A stretch of 48,374 nucleotides of DNA from Kiritimatiellia bacterium (GTDB lineage Bacteria > Verrucomicrobiota > Kiritimatiellia > JAQICX01). A program made the position numbers and the translations under genes. Of the stretch, positions 28,512-36,842 are shown in pieces. Where the stretch lies: the NCBI GenBank assembly GCA_027858345.1, contig JAQICX010000181.1:1-48374 (forward strand), written 5' to 3'. The notes beneath the pieces are model-generated. The model was not told the origin of the DNA. It worked only from the letters and a program-made list of their open reading frames with translations, and ran no database searches. Each line of letters opens with the position of its first letter. Positions within the stretch are counted from its first letter, which is position 1.

Positions 28512-30635
28512 TCACTTTGTGCCATCGACCCGGCGTCCGTCAAGACCGCCCTTGTTCGGCTTTGGACCATCTTGAGGCGTGGCAAGGTCTTTACGTTGCC
28601 ATATGCGCATGTAGTCAATTTCGAAGTCTGCGGGGAGTTGGGCATCGTCAAGCGGATCACATTCCCAACCGCCGAGCATATTCTGAAATTGGACGTACAT
28701 TTGTTCGCCAATGATGCGGGGACTTTCCCAGTTCCAAATCTCCTCACCATTGCCGTAAAAGGTCAGCGAGCCAGGGAGCCAGAGCATGCCAACCACGATG
28801 AAGCCCTCTGGGTCCGTTGCGACGTAGTTGGCGGAGGTTCCAAGCTTTTTATGCTCCTCTGAGTAGCCATCCCAATGACAGGCGATGTTGAAGCGATGTG
28901 GCCCCCAGATGGACTGCGCTTCGACAATATCGATTTCCATGCCGCCGTTAAACGTTTCGGTACGCCCTTTAAATCCTTGCCAGTTGACTTGGGGCAGACC
29001 ATCGGGAAATTTGGCTAGGCCGCGATCCGGCATCAGCCAGATTCCGGGCCACATATGCGCTTCAGTTGGAAGTTTTGCACGGAATTCGAAGTAGCCGTAA
29101 CGCTGTGTCCATTTGCCGAAGGTATCGGCCCAGCCCGTGGCGTAAGGGGTTTCGATTTCCTGATTGTGGCTGTCACCTGGTATGTCTGCCGAAGTACCAT
29201 CGTTTTGGAGTCCTGTTTTCTTTTCCGTGCGGAGCACGAGCTTGCCGTTGCGAAGAAAAGTGTTGTCTTTACTGAAATGCTGACGCTTGTCCCACCAGTT
29301 GAACCAATAGACACTCCAGAGCTTGTCGTTGAGAACCTTACCGTCGAATTCCTCATCCAGTGTTTTGACCCAGTCGCCGGCGACGGGAGGGCGTTTGCCC
29401 AGCCACTGCGGGAGCTTTACAGGAGGCTGATCTGCAAAGATGCTGAGAACTTCTATCGACTGGTTGGTGCCTTTGGCATCAGCCAGAAAAGTTAGCGAAC
29501 GGACCTTGTGGTTGCGAAACGCAGTGCCAGTGCCAGAGATACGATCCCAGTGTCCACCTTTTTGCGAATCGGCCTGGGCAACTTCTGTCGGAGCTTTCCA
29601 TGGGACGTCTGGTCCGAACGGAATGATAACGGTTGCTTCTTGTCCTGGTGCGATGGCCGATGGTGGCGTACAAACCTTGGTCGAGCCATCAATACTATCG
29701 AGAAACAGACCGGGAGAGCAGGGCGTTGTGCCGTTATTGCGGATGCGAACGCTCATCCTCATGTGGTCGCCTAAATCCCAGAAACCTCCGACATTCGGCT
29801 TTATCTGCACGGAGGTATTACCGGCATCAGCAAAATCAACGAGTACAGCCGCACCGTTTTTCGAATACCCGACCTTTGAACCACCGCTTGCGTTGATGCG
29901 AACAGAATCCTTGGCGAGTTTTGCCCCATTGAAAATTTTGCCGTCAGCGGGTTTTATACGGGCTTCGTCAGGATTGCTTCCGACGGGTTCGCCTTCCCAG
30001 CCGCTAGCCTTGATGTCCTCAATACGAAACGACACATCTTGGTCTGGTTTCGTGCAGAAGAACATCAGGCGCGTAACTGCCTTGGGATCAAGTTTAAAAG
30101 CATGCTGGAAGTTATAGGAGTAACCGAAGTAGACTCGGATGACGGCGGTCTGCCCCGGCGCCAATTTCTTCATTTCGGCGTTCCAGCGGTTCTCGCTGGA
30201 AGGACCTGCGTTGTCGACGCGTAGGTTGATGATGGCTTCTGTGTCACCCGTATTAGTAACCTTGGCTTCAACGTGACCATAAAGGACGAGGTTCCAAGGC
30301 TTTTTGTCGACGGGCGTGATGACGACGCCCGGCCAAGGGGCATCCCCTTTCTTAATGGACATGTCGAAACCCGAGGCATCGGCTTTGGCAACAACTTGAG
30401 CATCTGCACCATAGCTGGGTGCAAGCTGACTTTGTGCCTTATCAGGATTCTGTTCAAGCAAAGTTTTGGGCATGACAGCTCCATCGGCCAACACCATCTG
30501 TGTGGTGACGGTGATCAGGCAGGCACCAAGTACCCAAGCAAGTTTTGTTTGAGAGAGGTTTTTATTCATTATCCACATTATTCTAGTTTTCCAGCATTCC
30601 ATAATTCCATAATTCCTAATTTTATAGCATTCCAA
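28512..30635 (-). CDS. Second secreted GH16-family glycoside hydrolase (likely start 30569)
   Basis: 'GGMEIDIVEAQSIWGPHRFNIACHWDGYSEEHKKLGT' parallels the GH16 at 25404; signal peptide MNKNLSQTKLAWVLGACLITVTTQMVLA begins at an internal Met. Confidence 0.87.
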   Translation of the reverse strand: MECYKIRNYGIMECWKTRIMWIMNKNLSQTKLAWVLGACLITVTTQMVLADGAVMPKTLLEQNPDKAQSQLAPSYGADAQVVAKADASGFDMSIKKGDAPWPGVVITPVDKKPWNLVLYGHVEAKVTNTGDTEAIINLRVDNAGPSSENRWNAEMKKLAPGQTAVIRVYFGYSYNFQHAFKLDPKAVTRLMFFCTKPDQDVSFRIEDIKASGWEGEPVGSNPDEARIKPADGKIFNGAKLAKDSVRINASGGSKVGYSKNGAAVLVDFADAGNTSVQIKPNVGGFWDLGDHMRMSVRIRNNGTTPCSPGLFLDSIDGSTKVCTPPSAIAPGQEATVIIPFGPDVPWKAPTEVAQADSQKGGHWDRISGTGTAFRNHKVRSLTFLADAKGTNQSIEVLSIFADQPPVKLPQWLGKRPPVAGDWVKTLDEEFDGKVLNDKLWSVYWFNWWDKRQHFSKDNTFLRNGKLVLRTEKKTGLQNDGTSADIPGDSHNQEIETPYATGWADTFGKWTQRYGYFEFRAKLPTEAHMWPGIWLMPDRGLAKFPDGLPQVNWQGFKGRTETFNGGMEIDIVEAQSIWGPHRFNIACHWDGYSEEHKKLGTSANYVATDPEGFIVVGMLWLPGSLTFYGNGEEIWNWESPRIIGEQMYVQFQNMLGGWECDPLDDAQLPADFEIDYMRIWQRKDLATPQDGPKPNKGGLDGRRVDGTK

Positions 30636-30662
30636 TATTCAAATATTCCAGGCGTCCAACTC

Positions 30663-32584
30663 TTACTTGACGATGATGAGAGTTCCCTGAACCGGAACAG
30701 TCAGCACAATGCTGCCGCTGCCGTTAATGGTTGCCGTACCTGCCACGGCATTGCCGCTCGCATCGAGGTATTCAAGACTATAACTATCCGGAAGCGTTTC
30801 GCCATTGAGTGTGACATCGTCGAATCGGCCAGTCAGAAAATTGGAAAATGTTACAAGAACGTGTTCTCCACTGGGAACATTAGCCGTCGGAGTGATGATC
30901 TCAAGAGCATCCTGATTCATCGAGCTGTCTAGTTTGACGGCTCCGACGACCGCAAGACAAGAACTTGTGCCGGCTGGACCGAGTGTTGAGCGCAAGGTAG
31001 CGTAGTTGATGAAGGTGACATTGTTGGTTACCTCAGATGTTCCAACCGAGAGTGTTCCGCACAGCCATTCACCGGTGTTGCGGTCAACAGTGCCCGGTGC
31101 GAGTATAGCGGGGTCGCCGCTTGCACCTTCCAGTGTGACGTGTCCGCTGATGTAGGCCGTATCCAAGCTGCAAACGGCTCCTGTTCCGCCAAGTGTCCCA
31201 CCAGCGACGACATTCACAGAGTTGCTCCCCGAGACTGGTAGACTGCCGCCATCCATCAACAGCGTTCCCCCGCTGACGATGATGGGCTTTCTCTCACGGC
31301 GCATATCGCTTCCCGTCGGATAGCTGAGCGCCAAGACACCAGGTCCTGCCTTTGTGAAACCAAAAGTGCCGCGAATCCGACCTGAAATTTCCAAATCAAC
31401 GGGAGCCGCACCGTCTTCAGTGTAAAAGCTGTAACGCTCACCACCTAATTTTACGTCTGTAGAAATCGTGGCCGTCTCGTCTGAAGCCCGAGTGGTAATT
31501 CCCGCATACCCGTTAGTGGTTGGGGAGATAAGGGAAACCGTTCCGTTTTTAATGATACCCCCCGTCATGGTGATGGATCGATCCCACGGTGTCGTCCCAA
31601 TGTTTATCAAGTAAAGTTCGTTCCCTCCGAAGTCAATTGTTCCACCATTGACGATATACGTCTCGGGATAAAACGTGGCTTTGGCAGCCGGCGAACTGAT
31701 TTGGTACAAGCCGTTAGTGTTGACGGTGACGATAGCGTACGTCTGTACTCCCAATACATTTTGAGATTCCACAGCGACATCAAGCATGGCCGGATGGATT
31801 CCATCGCCAACAACGACTTCGTAGCTCTTGAGCTGCGTGCCATATCCTTCGAGGCGAATAGTGCCTTCTGCGATGACAGTCTTACCCGTGTACGAATTGT
31901 TCTCGTAAAGAGTACATCTCAACATGCCATCGCCCGTTTTTGTGAGGGAGTATCCATTATCGTCGTTATTGATTGAAGTGCCAACGACAAGTTCTTTCGG
32001 TGCTTCGATCGACCAGATACCATCACCGGCAAGCTGAAGATACACGGTCTGATTCGTGGCAGGAATGTCGTTGATGTTGGACATATCAATATCCTTCACT
32101 ACGATAGCAAAGTTGCCGCCCAGCTTCAAGGAGCCAGGTTGAGCGTATGTCAGTTTATCGATGGTTTCACTATTCACCAGTGTAATCGAGGTACGCGTAA
32201 GTGCATCAGGAAACACCGCCTCATCACCGGGACCCGGGTTGACGTCGCCATCCCAAGAGGTTTCGAAACCAGTACCCCATTGCCATCCAGCCCCATGGAA
32301 CCGCCTGTTCCGCCGCCATCCCATGTTACGACCGCAGCACTGCACAAGCCTACCATAGAAAAAAATACGATAACCGCAGCGATTTGCTGGTGTCGTATTT
32401 TTTTTATTGTTGTGTTGTATTGATACATGTTATCAAAACCTATCGATATAAGCTCCAACATTTTCTTTATAAATTTAGACATATAACTCTTTCCTTTTGT
32501 TACGTAATTACTTTTATTAGTTAAAAGCTTGCTATCAAAACCAATAGATAGAAGCCCCAACGTTCTCTTTATGAATTTAGACAT
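30663..32584 (-). pseudogene. Secreted autotransporter/beta-helix-type protein, frameshifted near the N-terminus
   Basis: 136-aa ORF supplies the signal peptide and 'AAVVTWDGGGTGGSMG'; 560-aa ORF in another frame supplies 'AGWQWGTGFETSWDGDVNPGPGDEAVFPDAL...'. One extra G in the G4 run at 32291-32294 joins them. Confidence 0.75.
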
Positions 32585-32601
32585 ATAAAACCTTCCTTTT
32601 T
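32431..32601. repeat. Tandem direct duplication (~69 bp units, ~102 bp period) covering leader/start region
   Basis: tatcaaaacctatcgatataagctccaacattttctttataaatttagacatataa (32431..) and tatcaaaaccaatagatagaagccccaacgttctctttatgaatttagacatataa (32533..). Confidence 0.85.
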
Positions 32602-32929
32602 TACAACAATAGTCTACGGGTTATTAATTTTAACGAACCTAAGCTATTAATTAGGATATTTAAAATTACAAATAATATTGATTAACTTGTAAACAGCCTA
32701 CAATTGTCCTTATTGAAAGATACGAAACACACACAACCGTATGCGTTCCATACCATTTACAGTCGTCCAGAAGCTTTTGGAATGAAAATAGAAGAATCTT
32801 CATTTAAAATGTTTTCCCGGCAAAGGTACTGGAATTTTCCAAATTCTAATTATTTTTCATTGCCTTATATTGCTTCCCTATAATTACCAAACTTTACTCT
32901 TTAAATTTATATTTTTTATCTGAATATCT

Positions 32930-34054
32930 TCAATTTATTGCTGCAGTTGATTCACGTTCAATAAGTGTTGGACTTATTCTCATTCTGCATTGAGGTCCCT
33001 CTTTGGGGTTTGTCCCGCGTTTCAAACTCATTATCAATTCTCTGACCGATACTTTGCCGATTTCTTCTTTACAAACTCTTACGGAAGTAAGAGCCGGGGT
33101 AACTAATTGAGCAGAATCAATGTCATCAAAACCGACAATACTCAGATCCTCAGGCACTTTTAAGCCGGCATTGATTGCTCCCCTCAAAATTCCTAAAGCG
33201 GCAAAGTCATTGGTACACAGAAATGCAGTGGGTCGATCAGGATTTTGCAGCATATCTTCCGCCCACTTCCCGACATCCAGAATATGGTTCGGCCCTTTAT
33301 ATACCCACTTGTCATGAATGGGCAGTTTCATCTCTGCCATCTTATAAGCGAAAGCATTGTACCTTTCGCGGTATTCAGGAATATCAGAAGCCCTGGCAAA
33401 TCCGATATCACGATGCCCCAATGAGTAAAGGTGTTCAAAAGCCTGGATTATTCCCTCAATGTTATCAGTGGTGACTTCAACAGGGCCTTCGTTGGCAATA
33501 ATATCAACTAGAACAACCGGAATCGGGCAATTTTGCAGGAATTTTGAGATGCTTTCAGGATGTTCTCCAGCTAGCAGCAATCCATCTGCTCCGTCTTCTA
33601 TTAAGGTCTGGATAAGTGCCGGATCTCCCAATTTTGTTTTGTCAATTGAGTGAGTAATTGTCTTGTATCCACGCTTCCTTGCTTCTTCTATTACTCCTTC
33701 ACTTATTGAACGATAAAAAGATGATTCATAACGTTGATCTTCGGAAAAAAAAAAATCAGTCGCGACTTTTCCGTTTTTGTTGACTTCGATGCCATCAGAG
33801 CCCATTTGAATCCGTTCAGGTTCCATGTCGAAACAGAAAATCAGTTCTAAAGTTCCAGAACCATTGCCATTGGCGGAAACAGATTTACTGTTCTTGACCC
33901 CTGATCCTCGCGGAACATAGTTCAGTTCTTTAACCGCCGCAAGTACTGAATCTTTGGTGTTTTTACTGAATGGGTCGATATCATTCAAAACACGCGAAAC
34001 CGTTGCGGTCGACACTCCTGCTTTTTTAGCAACACTATTTATACTTGCTTTCAT
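32930..34054 (-). CDS. LacI-family transcriptional regulator
   Basis: MKASINSVAKKAGVSTATVSRVLND HTH; periplasmic-binding sensor ...FLCTNDFAALGILRGAINAGLKVPEDLSIVGFDDIDSAQLVTPALTSVR. Confidence 0.95.
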   Translation of the reverse strand: MKASINSVAKKAGVSTATVSRVLNDIDPFSKNTKDSVLAAVKELNYVPRGSGVKNSKSVSANGNGSGTLELIFCFDMEPERIQMGSDGIEVNKNGKVATDFFFSEDQRYESSFYRSISEGVIEEARKRGYKTITHSIDKTKLGDPALIQTLIEDGADGLLLAGEHPESISKFLQNCPIPVVLVDIIANEGPVEVTTDNIEGIIQAFEHLYSLGHRDIGFARASDIPEYRERYNAFAYKMAEMKLPIHDKWVYKGPNHILDVGKWAEDMLQNPDRPTAFLCTNDFAALGILRGAINAGLKVPEDLSIVGFDDIDSAQLVTPALTSVRVCKEEIGKVSVRELIMSLKRGTNPKEGPQCRMRISPTLIERESTAAIN

Positions 34055-34106
34055 TATTCGTCTTTCTTCTCTTTTTCACGTAACTTACTGTAACTTATAC
34101 CTCCGC

Positions 34107-34134
34107 AAAATAACATCTTAAGTTTTGTTGTCAA
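34107..34134 (-). promoter_or_regulatory. Candidate sigma70-like promoter of lacI gene
   Basis: Reverse strand TTGACA-16 nt-TATTTT; the copy at ~4000 keeps TTGACA-16-TATATT. Confidence 0.4.
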
Positions 34135-34280
34135 GTAAAAAAGATAAAAATCCCATTTTATTTTTTCTTTAACTAATTTGCACATCGATTGCTCCGGTTG
34201 ACGATGATTCAACAAACACTTTCTCTCTTGAGCCTGCTGTTACTTTTATATTAAGGATAGCATCTCTGAATGCAAAATTA

Positions 34281-35220
34281 TTGAGTCACAACGACGTGGA
34301 CGATACAGGGGCGAGGCATGATGGCAAAAACGGATACTGCACTCATATCGGCAATAATTTCTTCGTTTGGTTTGAAAGTACAGATCGTAAAAGTCGGATT
34401 AACTTTCTTGAATTGTTGCGTAACGGGAATGGAGATTATGTGATTAATAAAGATACGATCTCGTACATAGAGCGGCTAATTTTTCCACAGCCTTTACTTG
34501 AACAGCTTGCCGAAAACCCCACTAAACATCTTGCAAGCGAAATGGATTGGAAACGCCATCTGGAACAACTGGGAATTAAGAAAGATCGTCATGTACGGAT
34601 TGCGACAGAGGGTGCGTTGCTCGGTATCGTCCTGCACCACGGTTTCTCAAAAAAATTAGTGATTCTCAGTGATGATGCCGGACAATTCAATATTCTTCTT
34701 CATGCTCTGTGCTGGATTCATGCTGAAAGAACCATTCACAAACTTATTCCCTGTAGCGATGAAGAAGCCAAAGCCATCGAGGATATCAGAGATCGTATTT
34801 GGCAGTTGTATCGAGGTTTGAAAGCGTACAAAAAAATGCCTGATTTAAAAACTAAATTCACCTTGGAAAAATGCTTTGATGAGATTTTTGACACTCGGAC
34901 CAGTTGTGAAATATTAGATGCGGCTTTACATCGTATAGCCAAAAACAAAACGGAATTACTTCTAGTTCTAGACCGTCCTGATATTCCATTGCATAATAAT
35001 CTTAGCGAATCCGATATTCGCGAATATGTCAAGAAACGTAAGATTAGCGGAAGTACGCGCTCGAATAATGGCAGGCGCTGCCGTGATACGTTCACCAGCC
35101 TAAAAAACATGTCGAAAACTGGAAGTTTCATTTTGGGACTATCTTAATGATCGCATTTCAAATACCGGCAAAATCCCGCCATTGGCTGATATTATTCGCG
35201 CAAAGGCACAATCAGAATAA
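34281..35220 (+). mobile_element. IS66-family transposase, 5'-truncated and frameshifted
   Basis: DDTGARHDGKNGYCTHIGNNFFVWFEST, ALCWIHAERTIHKL, HNNLSESDIREYVKKRKISGSTRSNNGRRCRDTFTSLK; C-terminus TCRKLEVSFWDYLNDRISNTGKIPPLADIIRAKAQSE* continues in +1 frame after A6 at 35102-35107. Confidence 0.85.
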
Positions 35221-35386
35221 AAAAAGTTATTTTTCCCATTTTTTTCATTGTATATCCCCCCATACTTTTGCTAGATTACGGTTTCATATCGATAATCTTG
35301 ATCGGCGGTTGATCAAAGACTTATTGAGAAGTTACGTTGTTAGCTACAAAATGAACTTCAAAAGTTTAATCACAAAAATATAAATT

Positions 35387-35440
35387 TTAATAAATCGCTT
35401 CACGGCAAGGCGTACTGTCATCCGTGAGCCTAACGTTATG
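35387..35440. other. Weak attC-like site upstream of GH172
   Basis: taaatcgcTTCACGGcaaggcgtactgtcatCCGTGAgcctaacGTTATG: complementary inner boxes and GTTA core, 16 bp upstream of the ORF start. Confidence 0.3.
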
Positions 35441-35449
35441 AGGTGAACA

Positions 35450-36481
35450 ATGAACAAGACAGCACAGGAATCCGACATTTCTATATTCAAGAATGAAATC
35501 ACCAAACAACTCACAACGTTCGACCTGTCTCAAAAGTCGAAGACAATTGCAGTTCCCAGAGGGAAGAATATTACTCTTGGCGAAATCAGTGGCCATGGAT
35601 ACATATCCCAGATTTGGCTCACGTTCCCGGGATGGTTCTGGGCACATTGGAACCAAACGGCTCATGTCAGTCAGACCATACTTAAGACATTAATCATCCG
35701 CATGTATTGGGATGGGGCCGAGACGCCTGCGGTTCAGTGTCCTATTGGTGACTTCTTCGGGAATGGTTTGTGCGAGATATCAAACTTTACTTCTCGATAC
35801 TTCGGGATGTCCAGCGGAGGCTTTTTCTGCAAGTTTCCGATGCCTTTCAAAAAAGGGTTTCGATTCGAGATTGAGAACTGCGACGAGCATATCGATGCCG
35901 ATATTTTCATGAATGTTCTATATCAGCTCACCGAGGAAGCAACGATGGAACGCGGGTATTTTCACACCCAGTTCAATACGGGCAGGAATCCCGGACCGGA
36001 ACCAATCACAGTTCTCGACGCTCAAGGGAAAGGCCATTTTGTAGGCTGTACTCTTGCGGCACAAGGTGAGCGGAAGAGCTATCTCAGCTTCCTCGAGGCA
36101 CCGGAATACGTGTATATTGACGACGACTGGCAGAAACCGCAGATAGTTGGAACCGGGCTTGAGGATTATTTCCTGGGCGGTTGGTACTTTCGCGAAGGCC
36201 CATTTGCAGGCGAGCTGCACGGGGTTACGTCCAAAGACGCCCTGAACTCCAGCATTGCAATGTACCGAGTTCATGAGCTGGACGCCATTCGTTTTGAGAA
36301 GCGGCTTCGTTTTGAGTTCGCGAATCCCTGGGATCCCGATAAACTGCAGCCCTTTTCACATTCCTCAGCAGCATTCTACTATCTAGACAGGCCTGAAGGG
36401 CAGGAACCGGATATCCCTGACAGAGAAGATTTACTCTGTTGGTATCGCATCAAGAACACGGATCATTTGAGTATTCCGTAA
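35450..36481 (+). CDS. DUF2961 / GH172-family protein
   Basis: IRMYWDGAETPAVQCPIGDFFGNG, GMSSGGFFCKFPMPF, IVGTGLEDYFLGGWYF: hallmark DUF2961 segments. Confidence 0.88.
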   Translation: MNKTAQESDISIFKNEITKQLTTFDLSQKSKTIAVPRGKNITLGEISGHGYISQIWLTFPGWFWAHWNQTAHVSQTILKTLIIRMYWDGAETPAVQCPIGDFFGNGLCEISNFTSRYFGMSSGGFFCKFPMPFKKGFRFEIENCDEHIDADIFMNVLYQLTEEATMERGYFHTQFNTGRNPGPEPITVLDAQGKGHFVGCTLAAQGERKSYLSFLEAPEYVYIDDDWQKPQIVGTGLEDYFLGGWYFREGPFAGELHGVTSKDALNSSIAMYRVHELDAIRFEKRLRFEFANPWDPDKLQPFSHSSAAFYYLDRPEGQEPDIPDREDLLCWYRIKNTDHLSIP

Positions 36482-36669
36482 GGGAACTCATTACAACCGC
36501 ATGGAGAAGCGTCTCATGCGTAGCGTTCGTATAATACGAAGGCAAGAAATCGATACTTGACAGCACCGATGATTAAATATAAAATCGATTTATAATTTTA
36601 AGTGGATGACCTTTTATTCTCAAGGTCATATAAACAAGAACGCAAGCGTTCAAATAATAATAGAAAATA

Positions 36670-36812
36670 TAACGTAATTTGACTGGTCAGCGAAATAATT
36701 AAGAGCTAGCTTTGCTAGTCCCGCCATGCGGGAATGATTTCGCTAACAAGTTGTTGCAGTAAAATAATTTATTCTGCTACACAGAAAAATTATCCGCTGA
36801 ACTTTACGTTAT
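36670..36812. other. Structured attC-like site (integron-type recombination site candidate)
   Basis: 36744 TAAC-6nt-TTGCAG ... hairpin ATAATTTATTCTG/CAGAAAAATTAT ... CTGAA-6nt-GTTA 36811; inner boxes pair with one unpaired G. Adjacent nested hairpins at 36690-36743. Confidence 0.45.
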
Positions 36813-36842
36813 AACCAACAGAACTTACGGAAGTAGAAATCA

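Noticed and set aside
30570-30635. N-terminal extension MECYKIRNYGIMECWKTRIMWI of the second GH16
   Set aside because: Translation of an attccataattcc-type repeat; the signal peptide begins at the internal Met (30569).
35147-35383. 78-aa ORF after IS66
   Set aside because: Out of frame with the IS66 C-terminus, which continues in the +1 frame to 35220; likely spurious.
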